Positions 29,622-39,000 of a stretch of DNA of 64,000 nt are shown here, piece after piece. Each line of letters starts with the position of its first letter. Position 1 is the first letter of the stretch. Made by a program: the position numbers and the translations under genes. The notes beneath the pieces were generated by a model. That model had not been told where the DNA came from. It worked only from the letters and a program-made list of their open reading frames with translations, and did no database searches. The DNA comes from Eubacterium barkeri (lineage in GTDB: Bacteria; Bacillota; Clostridia; Eubacteriales; Eubacteriaceae): NCBI RefSeq assembly GCF_900107125.1, contig NZ_FNOU01000013.1, positions 1 through 64,000 on the forward strand, in the 5' to 3' direction.

Positions 29622-30104
29622 ATGAATACGATTATGGAAAGCCACAGTGTGGACGGTTTGTCCATCGATTGCGAGAATCTGATGATTTCCCTTAAACGGG
29701 TTCCCTTCAATAATTTTATTATGACCCGTCTCCTTAAAGAATTGGCAGAGGCAGATGTCAATGTCGACGTTATTTCCAGGACTGCCCCAGTGAATAATGC
29801 CTTCGATGTATCCCTCATCGTTTTGGAAAAGGAGCTCCATAAGGTAAGGGATATCGCCAATACCCTGGGGGAGGAATACCCGGAGATTCAGATTAGTATT
29901 AATCAGGATATCACAAGACTCTCCCTCCACGGTATCGGTATGCGGACACAATCTGGTGTAGCGGCTAAATTCCTTCAGGTTTTTGCAGACAATGATGTCC
30001 GTGTTTTAATGATTACCACCTCAGAAATCAGTATTGCCTGTGTGGTAAAGAATGAGGATGCCCGGAAAGCAGCCAATGCCGTACGCACTGTCTTTGAACT
30101 TTAA
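29622..30104 (+). CDS. Free-standing double-ACT protein, paralog of the LysC regulatory domain
   Basis: 160 aa. Aligns along its whole length with the C-terminal 150 residues of the preceding aspartate kinase: LMISLKRVPF against LMVSLKNVPF, LSLHGIGMRTQSGVAAKF against LSVVGIGMRSECGVAAKF, and VLMITTSEISIAC against ILMITTSEIRISC. It has no kinase domain. AGGAGGG precedes the ATG and the operon terminator follows 20 bp after the stop. Known: some aspartokinases are alpha2beta2 with a beta subunit made from an internal start of the same gene. Inferred: here a separate gene supplies such a beta-like subunit. Alternatives are a lysine-sensing regulator of DapA or of another enzyme. Confidence 0.88.
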   Translation: MNTIMESHSVDGLSIDCENLMISLKRVPFNNFIMTRLLKELAEADVNVDVISRTAPVNNAFDVSLIVLEKELHKVRDIANTLGEEYPEIQISINQDITRLSLHGIGMRTQSGVAAKFLQVFADNDVRVLMITTSEISIACVVKNEDARKAANAVRTVFEL

Positions 30105-30123
30105 ATAATAAATAATAAAAAGA

Positions 30124-30166
30124 AACCATCCATTTTGCAGATCAATGTAAAATGGATGGTTTTTTA
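30124..30166. terminator. Terminator of the lysine operon
   Basis: AACCATCCATTTT and AAAATGGATGGTT form a perfect 13-bp stem followed by TTTT. The A-rich left flank makes it usable on both strands. Confidence 0.9.
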
Positions 30167-30242
30167 TGGGGAAGCGATATTTTATATTTACCTTTTCTTT
30201 CATTAATGATAGAATAGCAAAAGATACGACAAAAAGGAAAAA

Positions 30243-31847
30243 ATGATGGAAGAAAAAAAAGATATACAGAATGAATTAAGCAATAAAGAAAATGAAGAAT
30301 TGACGGAGATCAATGAGGCGATGGCAGAGGAAGAAGAAAATGGGCCAGAGTCCGAGGATTTTGGTGCAACCCTCAATTTGGATTACGAAGATCACGAGGA
30401 GGATCAGGAACCTTCCGGGGAAGAAATAACCGCACAAGAGAAACCGACGCCCCAGGCAGTGACCAAAGGCACAAAGAAAAAACTGTGGATTATTCTGGGG
30501 GCAGTAGTAGCCGTTCTTCTTATAGCCTATGGCGGCGGTGTTTATTTTTATAGTAGCCACTTTTTTGCCAATACCAACATGAATGGCCTGGACGCCTCCA
30601 ATAAAACCGCCACAGAGGTAGAGGCGATGATTAAGGGGAATGCGTCGGATTATACTCTCACCCTCCAGGAACGGGGAGGGAAGACTGAAACCATTACGTC
30701 TACGGCGATCAGTCTAAAATACAGTGACGCTAGTCATATTGAGGAACAGCTGGCATCCCAAAATGCCTGGGCCTGGCCAATGGCCTTTTTTAAAGGACCG
30801 GACGCCAATATGCAGGAGGCTTATACCTATGACAAAGCGCAGCTGAATGCTGTGATTGATCAGCTTAAAGGGATTTCGAGTACAGATATTGTTGCAGCAG
30901 CCAACGCCCAACCGGTTTATGAAAATGGAACCATTACCATTAAACAGGAAGTAGCCGGCAATCAATTAGACCGGGCTAAATTTACGGAAGCGGTGCAAAA
31001 AGCCATTGGCAGTGGGAGAACAACCCTGGATTTAGAGTCTGCGGGATGTTATACCACCCCCAAATATACGACGGAATCTGCGGAGGTTCAAAAGGCGAAA
31101 ACAACCATGGAAAAATACTTAAAATCTGTGGTGACCTATACCTTCGGTAATCAAAATGAAATATTAGATAGTGCAACCATCGGATCATGGCTGTCGGTTG
31201 ATGAGAATATGAATGTCACCATTGATCAGGAAAAGGCCAAAGCTTATCTCGCAACTTTAGGTGAAAAATACGATACCATTGGTGGCTCCCACGGCTTTAC
31301 CACAAGTGGTGGCTCCCGTATCACCGTCAGCGGCGGAAGCTATGGTTGGTGCATTGATGAAGCAGCAGAATTAGAAGCATTAATTCCGATTATTGAGGCT
31401 GGGCAGCCAGTAACACGGGAGCCCGTGTACTCCTCAACGGCCTTATCCCGGGATGCGAATAATGATATTGGGAATACCTATGTGGAAATTAGCTTAGGCG
31501 GCCAGACGATGTGGCTTTATGTCAATGGTCAGCTGGTTGTGAGCACACCGGTGGTTACCGGTTCGGTTTCCGCTGGGTATGGCACGCCCTCAGGGGTGTA
31601 CGCCATCGTTTATAAAGCCACGGATACTGTGCTGAAGGGGGATGGATACGCGTCTCCCGTTAACTTCTGGATGCCCTTTGATACCAGCCGGGGTAATGGG
31701 ATCCATGATGCAGATGGCTGGCGGAGTAGCTATGGCGGGGACATTTACTTAAGTGGGGGTTCCCATGGCTGTGTGAATACGCCCTATAGTGCAACGGCAA
31801 CGATTTTTAATAATGTATCGGAAGGAACGCCCGTGGTTGTTTATTAA
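30243..31847 (+). CDS. Membrane-anchored L,D-transpeptidase (YkuD)
   Basis: 534 aa. It makes 3-3 peptide cross-links or anchors proteins in peptidoglycan outside the membrane. An acidic cytosolic N-terminus (1-75), one transmembrane helix about 80-103 (LWIILGAVVAVLLIAYGGGV), then a peptidoglycan-binding YkuD-associated domain with duplicated segments (about 115-390). The YkuD catalytic domain is about 410-534, with YASPVNFWMPF, GNGIHDADGW and SGGSHGCVNTP carrying the catalytic His and Cys. AAAGGA precedes ATGATG. It is a lone gene between two terminators. Confidence 0.92.
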   Translation: MMEEKKDIQNELSNKENEELTEINEAMAEEEENGPESEDFGATLNLDYEDHEEDQEPSGEEITAQEKPTPQAVTKGTKKKLWIILGAVVAVLLIAYGGGVYFYSSHFFANTNMNGLDASNKTATEVEAMIKGNASDYTLTLQERGGKTETITSTAISLKYSDASHIEEQLASQNAWAWPMAFFKGPDANMQEAYTYDKAQLNAVIDQLKGISSTDIVAAANAQPVYENGTITIKQEVAGNQLDRAKFTEAVQKAIGSGRTTLDLESAGCYTTPKYTTESAEVQKAKTTMEKYLKSVVTYTFGNQNEILDSATIGSWLSVDENMNVTIDQEKAKAYLATLGEKYDTIGGSHGFTTSGGSRITVSGGSYGWCIDEAAELEALIPIIEAGQPVTREPVYSSTALSRDANNDIGNTYVEISLGGQTMWLYVNGQLVVSTPVVTGSVSAGYGTPSGVYAIVYKATDTVLKGDGYASPVNFWMPFDTSRGNGIHDADGWRSSYGGDIYLSGGSHGCVNTPYSATATIFNNVSEGTPVVVY

Positions 31848-31866
31848 CCGAGTATAAGGATAAAAT

Positions 31867-31912
31867 AAAAGGCAATCGGCTGAGGTGTAACGCTCAGCGG
31901 GATTGCCTTTTG
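31867..31912. terminator. Bidirectional terminator between convergent genes
   Basis: AAAGGCAATC and GGATTGCCTTTT pair, with an inner CTGAG/CTCAG. It ends the L,D-transpeptidase gene and the diguanylate cyclase gene coming from the other side. Confidence 0.82.
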
Positions 31913-31916
31913 ATAT

Positions 31917-33962
31917 TTACCGATGCTTTTCCATTTGCTTGGAAATCTCTGGATCGATATCGGTATCCAGGGCATACTCCATTCGGCTCAGAACCCCATC
32001 CCAGGGGACCAGCTTGGCCTTCATGATAAAGCTTTTACCGAGATGGGGATTAAAATTACGCCAGGAGATGAATTTTTCAGGATTGAGTTGATGGTTATTA
32101 CAATGCGGACAAGGGCTTTTACGTCCACGCATAATTTCATAGCATTTTTTTCCAGTATAATCCACATCCCCAATGCCCGTCAGCTTCCGTCCGGCACGAT
32201 TGAGATAAATTAAATCGTAATTAGAAATATTACTGATATAAACCAATTCGTCCAGCTCATCCATAAGCCATTCTTTATTCATCCAATTGGCCGATGAAGA
32301 TGATTCTGCATTCATCGCCAAGCCATAGATCGCGTATTTGTTTTTTCCGGTGCGCTTTGCATTGTACTGGGCCACATCCGCATTTTGGTAAAGATCTGAA
32401 AACAAAGTACCATGTTCAGGGAAGAACGCAATTCCTAAAGAGCAGGATGGTTGGTACTCCCGATCGTGAGGCGTAACGTCATACAGAGGCATCTGAAGGG
32501 TTTTGCACACTTCCAGAGCCTTTTTATGGGCAAAGTCCTCGGATGGCAGGTCAGGAAGGAAAATAGAGAATTCATCACCACCCATCCGGGCGATAAGGTC
32601 ATTGTATCGAAAGCATGAACGAAGCCGCTGTGAAATCACCCGTAATACCTCATCGCCAAAGGCGTGGCCATAGGAGTCATTGACTGATTTGAAGTCGTCC
32701 AGATCAATCATTAAAAGTGCCCCTTGGCTATGTCTTTGTACGTCTGGATGGTCATACAGATAACCCGTCACCCGTTCTTCAAAAAAAGAACGGTTGTAAA
32801 GCTGGGTTAAAGCATCCAGTTGAGCCTGGGATTTTGCATGCATTTCAGCGGAAATATTCTTACTGATACCAATCGCTTTAATGGGGTTTCCGCTGTGATC
32901 CTTAATAACCCGGTATTTGATCCGTTCCCATTCATAGTTGCCATCCTGATGACGCAGGCGGACGGTTGCTTCGCTTTTTCGATTGCCGGAAATTATTTTT
33001 TGGTGTAATTGCCGGTAGGTTTCAGCAGAATCGGGATGGACAAAGCCAGAATCGATTTGCCCTTCAGGAACATTGCGCATGATTTCGGGGCCTCCGAATT
33101 GGCGCATCGAAAAGCGGGACTGCTTAATGGTGTGGGTATGAATATCATAATTCCAAATGGTATCATTGGTTTGTGCAAATGCAATTTTCAGCTGCTTTTC
33201 ACTGAGTCTTAATTTAGATTCTAAATCCTTTTGGGCGGTAATATCGATTTCGAAGCCACTGATAATGGGAAAATGATTAGAATAATCGATACCACAGCTA
33301 TAATTAAACCAATGAACCAGGCCATCCGTGCATTGAACTTGGGCCTCAAAGGTAATGGTGAGATCCTTTCTTTGGATAGCCTTAGAAATTTCTGAATGCA
33401 GATACTTGAAATCCTGGGGATATAAGTGGGAAGTAAGATTTAAAAAATCAGAATCCTCAGGATTGATGTGGTGGCGATGAGAAAAGGTGGCATTGGCATA
33501 AAGGATCGTGAAAGCATCGTCGTAACAGATGCGAAAAACACCTCCCGGGGCCCCATTAACGATGGACTTTAGAATGTGTCCGGCCGTATCATTTTCATTT
33601 GGATCGGTAATAATCTCACAATACCCCCAAGGCTCATGATGACAATCGTACAAATAGGTCGATTGAACCTTCCATGTTTTTCCCTTCAAATTGAATAAAC
33701 AGGTGTGGTGGCCCTTCTGGAGCTGTTGATAGGCGCAAAGCATGGTATCGCAGTTTTCACCATAGAGTTTTTTGCAGGGGTAACCAATGTAATCACCTGG
33801 TGGAATTTTAGAAAGAAGGGTTTGGTTAATAAATAAAACACGCTGATCTAAGTCTGCAATGAAAAGAGCGATGGGAAGGGTGTTTAAAATTTCACGGAGA
33901 AATGGGGATTGGAAATCGTTGTAACCTGCTTTCCCGATCAATGCTGACCATTTCTTTTCCAT
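31917..33962 (-). CDS. PAS-GGDEF diguanylate cyclase with a C-terminal Cys-rich PAS-like domain
   Basis: 681 aa, no transmembrane segment. Domain order: PAS-like 1 (about 15-120) with the Cys-rich IGYPCKKLYGENC and CAYQQL; PAS 2 and PAS 3 with PAC-type motifs (EIDITAQKDLESKL, GISKNISAEM). The GGDEF domain (about 390-550) has an intact active site RMGGDEFSIF and DALTQLYNRSFFEERV. The final PAS-like domain (about 570-681) has YTGKKCYEIMRGRKSPCPHC. It should make cyclic di-GMP in response to a cytosolic signal. No clear I-site RxxD is present five residues before GGDEF. The start at 33962 has GGAGG at good spacing. Convergent with the L,D-transpeptidase gene. Confidence 0.9.
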   Translation of the reverse strand: MEKKWSALIGKAGYNDFQSPFLREILNTLPIALFIADLDQRVLFINQTLLSKIPPGDYIGYPCKKLYGENCDTMLCAYQQLQKGHHTCLFNLKGKTWKVQSTYLYDCHHEPWGYCEIITDPNENDTAGHILKSIVNGAPGGVFRICYDDAFTILYANATFSHRHHINPEDSDFLNLTSHLYPQDFKYLHSEISKAIQRKDLTITFEAQVQCTDGLVHWFNYSCGIDYSNHFPIISGFEIDITAQKDLESKLRLSEKQLKIAFAQTNDTIWNYDIHTHTIKQSRFSMRQFGGPEIMRNVPEGQIDSGFVHPDSAETYRQLHQKIISGNRKSEATVRLRHQDGNYEWERIKYRVIKDHSGNPIKAIGISKNISAEMHAKSQAQLDALTQLYNRSFFEERVTGYLYDHPDVQRHSQGALLMIDLDDFKSVNDSYGHAFGDEVLRVISQRLRSCFRYNDLIARMGGDEFSIFLPDLPSEDFAHKKALEVCKTLQMPLYDVTPHDREYQPSCSLGIAFFPEHGTLFSDLYQNADVAQYNAKRTGKNKYAIYGLAMNAESSSSANWMNKEWLMDELDELVYISNISNYDLIYLNRAGRKLTGIGDVDYTGKKCYEIMRGRKSPCPHCNNHQLNPEKFISWRNFNPHLGKSFIMKAKLVPWDGVLSRMEYALDTDIDPEISKQMEKHR

Positions 33963-34074
33963 TTTAAACGCCTCCATACTATTAATATAATACCTTTATT
34001 CTAATCGTTTGCTGCCTTAAAATCAATGGGAAATTAATAAAACTATAAATTATCATCCAATAGGCGGGTTCCGG

Positions 34075-34103
34075 TTGACGCTTCTTTAGGATAAAGGTAA
34101 AAT
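34075..34103 (+). promoter_or_regulatory. Promoter of serine acetyltransferase
   Basis: TTGACG (34075-34080), 17-nt spacer, TAAAAT (34098-34103). +1 falls near 34110. Confidence 0.7.
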
Positions 34104-34140
34104 ATGAACAATGTCTTGTGAAAAGAAAGCGAGGAAAGTC

Positions 34141-35079
34141 TTGAGTAGAGCATTTAATCAAAGGATCACCCAACTAACCTCTGAAATGGTTCAGAGCTAT
34201 CATGGGGATGAAGCCTATATCTCCTATTCATCGGCAGAATTACCCAGCCGAAAAGAAATCATCACGATCATCAATGAGCTGCGGGAATTATTTTACCCTC
34301 GACACTTTGGTGAACGACAATTGTATAATTGTACAATCCAGTACTATATTGGTGATTTAATGATGTGTATCGAGGAGCGCTTGAATCGCCAAATCTATTT
34401 AGCGCTGATTCGCCAGGAGAATGGGCCTTACGATAAAAAGAAGATGGAGGAACAGGCCTCGGACATCAGCTGCCGTTTTATGGAGCGCTTGCCCCAGGTC
34501 AGAGAGTATATTACCATGGATGTCCAGGCAGCTTACGATGGAGATCCTGCCGCCGCAGATTTAGATCAAATCGTTATCTCTTACCCTGGGGTGTTTGCCA
34601 TGATGGTTTATCGGGTGGCCCACGAGCTTGTCCTTTTAGGGGTTCCACTAATGCCCCGGGTGATGACTGAGTATGCCCATAGCCGGACCGGGATTGATAT
34701 TAATCCCGGGGCCGACATTGGCAAGCACTTTTTTATGGATCACGGGACGGGAATTGTCATTGGAGAAACAACGGAAATCGGAGACAATGTCAAGCTTTAC
34801 CAGGGGGTTACCCTGGGTGCCCTTTCGACCCGGGGGGGACAGAGCCTCCGGGGAAATAAGCGCCACCCCACCATTGAGGATAATGTCACCATTTATTCCA
34901 ATGCGTCCATCCTGGGGGGAGAAACCGTCATCGGCCACGACTCCATTATTGGCGGAAACGCCTTTATCACAAGAAGCATTCCACCCTGTTCAAAAATTAG
35001 CGTCAAGAATCCGGACTTACAATGTGAAGGGGGACAAATGGTAGAGATTACAGAGGATTTTGAATGGGCCAAGGGATGA
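34141..35079 (+). CDS. epsC: Serine O-acetyltransferase (EpsC type)
   Basis: 312 aa. It makes O-acetylserine from serine and acetyl-CoA for cysteine synthesis. A long N-terminal helical region (1-150, RKEIITIINELRELFYPRHF) typical of the EpsC branch precedes the left-handed beta helix: RTGIDINPGADIGKHFFMDH with the catalytic His, GTGIVIGETTEIGDNVKLYQ, GVTLGAL. Start choice: TTG at 34141 with GAGGAAAG upstream; an ATG at 34111 almost coincides with the predicted transcription start and has no RBS. If the ATG is used the mRNA would be leaderless and the protein 322 aa. Followed 33 bp later by an HD-domain gene. Confidence 0.92.
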   Translation: MSRAFNQRITQLTSEMVQSYHGDEAYISYSSAELPSRKEIITIINELRELFYPRHFGERQLYNCTIQYYIGDLMMCIEERLNRQIYLALIRQENGPYDKKKMEEQASDISCRFMERLPQVREYITMDVQAAYDGDPAAADLDQIVISYPGVFAMMVYRVAHELVLLGVPLMPRVMTEYAHSRTGIDINPGADIGKHFFMDHGTGIVIGETTEIGDNVKLYQGVTLGALSTRGGQSLRGNKRHPTIEDNVTIYSNASILGGETVIGHDSIIGGNAFITRSIPPCSKISVKNPDLQCEGGQMVEITEDFEWAKG

Positions 35080-35112
35080 TTGCTTAGAGGAAACGAAAAG
35101 GAGGAAGAATTG

Positions 35113-35691
35113 ATGGAGCTAACACGACAAGAGGCCATAGAATTATTGGAGGAATATAATGAAAGTGATGCGCTCATTAAGCACGCCTTGGCAGTAGAAG
35201 GTGTGATGCGCCACTATGCGAAAAAATATGGAGAAGATGAGGCATTGTGGGGAATTGTTGGGCTACTCCACGATTTGGATTACGAAAAATATCCAGAGGA
35301 GCATTGCATCAAGGTTCAGGAGATTCTAAGAGCCCGTGGCGTTGATCCCCAAATCATTCGGGCCATTGCAAGCCATGGCTATGGCCTGTGCTGCGATATC
35401 GAACCCCAAAGTCAAATGGAGAAAATACTCTACACGGTAGATGAATTGACGGGATTGGTCAATGCTACAGCGATTATGCGGCCATCTAAAAGCGTCATGG
35501 ATCTGGGAGTAAAATCGGTGAAAAAGAAATTTAAAAGCAAAGGCTTTGCGGCAGGAGTGAACCGTGATGTGGTGCTAAAGGGCTGTGAAAATCTTGGGAT
35601 AGACCTGGGCGATGTCATTGCAGAGGTTATATTAGGGATGCAGTCCGTGGCCAAGGAAATTGGATTAGAGGGGGAACCCACGGAGGAATAA
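35113..35691 (+). CDS. HD-domain (HDIG) protein
   Basis: 192 aa. A metal-dependent phosphohydrolase-type domain: LIKHALAVEGVMRHYAKKYG (first His), GIVGLLHDLDYEKYP (HD pair), then IIRAIASHGYGL and VDELTGLV. This compact family is common in Clostridia and its substrate is unknown. The start at 35113 is set by AAAGGAGG; the frame begins earlier at 35080 without an RBS. It lies directly downstream of the serine acetyltransferase, probably in one transcript. Confidence 0.85.
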   Translation: MELTRQEAIELLEEYNESDALIKHALAVEGVMRHYAKKYGEDEALWGIVGLLHDLDYEKYPEEHCIKVQEILRARGVDPQIIRAIASHGYGLCCDIEPQSQMEKILYTVDELTGLVNATAIMRPSKSVMDLGVKSVKKKFKSKGFAAGVNRDVVLKGCENLGIDLGDVIAEVILGMQSVAKEIGLEGEPTEE

Positions 35692-35779
35692 GGCAGGTAA
35701 AACTGCAAAATATTCCCTTGAGAACGGGGGAGATCTGCATTACAATAGAATGAGAAAAGGATTGTAGGAGGAGAGTATT

Positions 35780-36832
35780 ATGTGTTTGTTAAAGGAAACC
35801 CTGGAAAAAATAACAGGGATTAATGAAGAAGCCCGAAAGGCTTCCCGTGATCGTATCGATGTACTCCTGAAGCCCGTTGGGAGCTTAGGGGTACTTGAAG
35901 ATATTGCTGAGCAAATATCAGCCATTACGGGAGAAGTTATTCCGGATGTGTCTAGAAAATGTGTGCTGACCTATGCCGGGGACCATGGAATCTGTGATGA
36001 AGGCGTTTCGGCAGCGCCCCAGGTGTTTACGGATATTATGACACCCATGATCGCTGAATACCGAACGGGTGTGGGGGTACTGGCCAGAGCGGCTGGTGCC
36101 GATGTCTTTGTCTATGACGTGGGGATGAAAAATCCGCTACCCCAGGACTGTCAAGCTGTGGATAAAAATGTTAAGCGGTGTACGGATAATATGCGTAAAG
36201 GTCCGGCCATGAGCCGTGACGAAGCAGTGGCCGCTCTGGAGGTAGGTATTGAAACCGCCAATGAAGCCATTGAAAAGGGCTATAAAGTCATCGGAACCGG
36301 AGAAATGGGGATTGGGAACACTACCCCGAGCACCGCGATTTTCGCCGTTTTAGGGGAGGTGGATCCCCTGGAAATTACTGGCGTTGGTGCAAATCTGGCA
36401 GAGGAAATGATGGATAATAAGGTCCAGGCCATTCGGGATGCCATTGCCCTTAATCAGCCGGATAAAACCGATGCCCTGGATATTTTGTCCAAGGTTGGGG
36501 GATTGGAAATTGCCGCCATGGCCGGTGCCATGCTAGCTGGTGCCGCAGCCCATGTCCCCGTGGTGGTTGATGGATACATATCCACGGCGGCCGCTGCCAT
36601 TGCCATCACCCTGAAACCAGAAGTCAAGGATTATCTGATCTGCTCCCATGCATCGGACGAAAAGGGGGCAAATTATGGATCAGAATTATTGGGATTCGCC
36701 CCTTTCCTCTTGATGAATATGCGCCTTGGAGAGGGCAGTGGGGCAGCGTTAGCCTTCCCCCTTATAGACGCGGCCATCGCGATGAACCGGGAAATGGCCA
36801 CCTATGATGACGTGGATATGGCGGTTGTTTAA
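35780..36832 (+). CDS. cobT: Nicotinate-nucleotide:dimethylbenzimidazole phosphoribosyltransferase
   Basis: 350 aa. It makes alpha-ribazole phosphate, the lower ligand of cobalamin. Typical sequence: LKPVGSLGVLEDIAEQIS at the N-terminus, YAGDHGICDEGVSAAP, GEMGIGNTTPSTAIFAVL, and the catalytic Glu in MRLGEGSGAALAFP near the C-terminus. The length is normal. AGGAGGAG precedes the ATG. It stands alone; no other cobalamin genes and no B12 riboswitch are visible next to it, so it may serve cobamide remodelling rather than full synthesis. Confidence 0.95.
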   Translation: MCLLKETLEKITGINEEARKASRDRIDVLLKPVGSLGVLEDIAEQISAITGEVIPDVSRKCVLTYAGDHGICDEGVSAAPQVFTDIMTPMIAEYRTGVGVLARAAGADVFVYDVGMKNPLPQDCQAVDKNVKRCTDNMRKGPAMSRDEAVAALEVGIETANEAIEKGYKVIGTGEMGIGNTTPSTAIFAVLGEVDPLEITGVGANLAEEMMDNKVQAIRDAIALNQPDKTDALDILSKVGGLEIAAMAGAMLAGAAAHVPVVVDGYISTAAAAIAITLKPEVKDYLICSHASDEKGANYGSELLGFAPFLLMNMRLGEGSGAALAFPLIDAAIAMNREMATYDDVDMAVV

Positions 36833-36861
36833 ATCAGCCAAAGCATTTCCTTAAAAAATAC

Positions 36862-36891
36862 TTGACAGCGATAAAGCATTCAGACTATAAT
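36862..36891 (+). promoter_or_regulatory. Promoter of the second T-box transcript
   Basis: TTGACA (36862-36867), 18-nt spacer, TATAAT (36886-36891). Confidence 0.82.
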
Positions 36892-36904
36892 GTATACAAT
36901 ATTA

Positions 36905-37178
36905 AAAAGCTGTGAATGAGGAAAGTATCTCTTGTGAAAGTTTAAAGAGAGCCGTGATGGTGAAATACGGCAATGGAAGCAAGAAAGAAGTTCCCTCAGG
37001 AGCCGTCCTATGAACACCGGCAGGTTAGTAGTTTGGACCGGAAACTTTCACCGTTAATGGAAAGAAAGCATGAACCAATGCGTTGGGAGTGCTTTGATTA
37101 AAGTGGATCTTTTACAGATCAATGAAGGTGGTACCGCGGCCAGCCCGTCCTTTAGGATAGGCTGGCTTTTCGTTTTTT
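36905..37178 (+). promoter_or_regulatory. T-box leader of the phenylacetate-CoA ligase operon
   Basis: The T-box sequence AAGGTGGTACCGCGG lies at about 37125-37139. A terminator GCCAGCC...GGCTGGC plus TTTT follows (37138-37172). Stem I has AGTA at about 36931 and, on the 3' side, GAAG then UUC before CCUCA. The base stem TGAGG/CCTCA is clear. Two specifier readings fit: GUU (Val) directly after GAA, or UUC (Phe) one base later, adjacent to the base stem. The gene downstream favours Phe. Confidence 0.88.
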
Positions 37179-37239
37179 TGACACAGGGTCATTTGGATAA
37201 GGATACCCTAAAATCTGTTGAATAATCAGGAGGATTGTA

Positions 37240-38538
37240 ATGTATTGGAATAAAACCTATGAGTGTATGCCAAGGGAGCAACTGGAAGAACTACAGCTGG
37301 ATCGTCTGAAGAAGATGGTTAACCGTATCTTTCATCAGGTTCCTTTTTATCGGGAAAAATTTCAGGAAATGGGAATTGACCCAGGAGTGGTCCAGAGTCT
37401 GGATGATTTGAAACAGCTGCCTTTCACAAAGAAGACGGACCTGAGGGATAATTATCCCTATGGGCTTTTTGCCGAGCCCCTATCTAAAATCGTGCGTATT
37501 CACGCGTCTTCCGGGACGACGGGGAAGCCAACCGTTGTCGGCTATACCCGTAACGATCTCGCCATGTGGTCAGAATGCGCAGCCCGTTCGCTGGTGTGTG
37601 CTGGTGCGGATGCTAATTCGGTGGTACAGAATTCCTATGGATATGGTCTCTTCACCGGAGGCCTTGGTATTCACGGCGGGGCAGAACGTTTAGGGGCTTC
37701 GATTATTCCAATGTCTGGGGGGAACACCCAGAAGCAGCTGATGCTGATGCGGGACTTTGGAACGACTCATCTAACCTGCACCCCTTCCTACGCCAGCTTC
37801 CTGGGAGAAGCCCTGGCCGATGCCGGTGTGGATACGGATAAAATGCCTTTACGGGCCGGTATTTTCGGTGCAGAACCCTGGTCTGAAAATATGCGCCGTG
37901 ATATCGAAAAGAAACTCAATATCAAGGCCCATGATATTTATGGGTTGTCTGAAATTTGCGGTCCGGGGGTAGCCATTGAATGTCAGGAGCAAGAAGGCCT
38001 GCATATGTGGGAAGATAACTTCATCCCAGAAATCATTGATCCCCGAACCCTGGAGGTGTTGCCCGATGGGGAAACCGGTGAGCTGGTCATTACGACCATC
38101 ACGAAAGAGGGAATTCCTCTGCTACGGTATCGGACCCGGGATATCACCCATATCATTGCGGAGCCCTGTGCCTGCGGCCGTACCCACCGTCGAATCGCCC
38201 GGATTACCGGACGAAGTGATGATATGCTCATTATCCGTGGGGTTAATGTTTTCCCAAGTCAGATTGAAAGTGCGATGCTGGATATTGGAGAAATTGAACC
38301 CCATTACCAATTAATTGTGCGTCGGGAAGGAACCCTGGATACTCTGGAAATCAAGGTGGAACTCAGTGATTCCCTCTCCCTGAATACCATCAGTGAGTTA
38401 GAGGGGATTGAACGCCGTTTGAAGGAACGTATTCATTCCATCATTGGTATCAGTGCAAAGATTATGTTGGTGGAACCCAAGAGCCTGCCCCGAAGTGAAG
38501 GGAAGGCCCAACGTGTGGTTGATTTAAGGAATATTTAG
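37240..38538 (+). CDS. paaK: Phenylacetate-CoA ligase (PaaK family)
   Basis: 432 aa. An AMP-forming ligase that activates aryl acids such as phenylacetate with CoA. Adenylate-forming motifs: the P-loop [15 protein letters not shown] (about 88-102), [39 protein letters not shown], and the C-terminal hinge [22 protein letters not shown]. The length is normal and AGGAGG precedes the ATG. It is under T-box control and followed by an ACT-domain gene, the same pair often seen near indolepyruvate oxidoreductases in anaerobes that ferment aromatic amino acids. IorAB is encoded at 58930. The substrate may also be indoleacetate or a branched acid. Confidence 0.93.
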   Translation: MYWNKTYECMPREQLEELQLDRLKKMVNRIFHQVPFYREKFQEMGIDPGVVQSLDDLKQLPFTKKTDLRDNYPYGLFAEPLSKIVRIHASSGTTGKPTVVGYTRNDLAMWSECAARSLVCAGADANSVVQNSYGYGLFTGGLGIHGGAERLGASIIPMSGGNTQKQLMLMRDFGTTHLTCTPSYASFLGEALADAGVDTDKMPLRAGIFGAEPWSENMRRDIEKKLNIKAHDIYGLSEICGPGVAIECQEQEGLHMWEDNFIPEIIDPRTLEVLPDGETGELVITTITKEGIPLLRYRTRDITHIIAEPCACGRTHRRIARITGRSDDMLIIRGVNVFPSQIESAMLDIGEIEPHYQLIVRREGTLDTLEIKVELSDSLSLNTISELEGIERRLKERIHSIIGISAKIMLVEPKSLPRSEGKAQRVVDLRNI

Positions 38539-38548
38539 GAGGAGAACG

Positions 38549-38986
38549 ATGATTAGACAAGTATCAGTATTTATCCAGAATCAGGAAGGAAAGTTGGGAA
38601 AGGTTTTGGATATTTTAGCAGAAAATGATATTAATATCCGGTCCCTGACCATTGCAGAAACGGCGGACTATGGAATTCTGCGCCTTATTTTACAGGATAC
38701 AGATAAGGCTCTGGAGGGGCTTAAAGCGGCTGGGATTATGGCCAATGTCTCCATGGTGATGGCGGCAGAGGTACCGGATAAGCCCGGTGGACTCAGTCGT
38801 TTGGTGGATACCCTGACGAAGGAAAAGATTAATCTGGCGTATGCCTATTCCTTTTTACCCCAAAATACATCCAATGCCATTATTATCTTTAAAGTGGATG
38901 ATGGGGATGTGGACCGGGCAAGGACCGTGCTCCTGGCCAGTGAGAACGTCGTATTGCTGGATAAGGATGAGCTGCTGCTGAAATAA
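38549..38986 (+). CDS. Tandem ACT-domain protein
   Basis: 145 aa, two ACT domains: residues 1-68 (MIRQVSVFIQNQEGKLGKVL, then DILAENDINIRSLTIAE) and 71-145 (PGGLSRLVDTLTKEKINLAY). No catalytic part. ACT domains bind small ligands, usually amino acids. AGGAGGAG precedes the ATG, 10 bp after paaK. It probably senses an aromatic or branched-chain amino acid and modulates the ligase or its pathway; that is inferred from its constant neighbourhood with PaaK-type ligases. Confidence 0.9.
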   Translation: MIRQVSVFIQNQEGKLGKVLDILAENDINIRSLTIAETADYGILRLILQDTDKALEGLKAAGIMANVSMVMAAEVPDKPGGLSRLVDTLTKEKINLAYAYSFLPQNTSNAIIIFKVDDGDVDRARTVLLASENVVLLDKDELLLK

Positions 38987-39000
38987 AGCGGCGAGAGATT

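Noticed and set aside
35692-35779. Cobalamin riboswitch upstream of cobT
   Set aside because: The 88-bp gap is too short and has no B12-box sequence.
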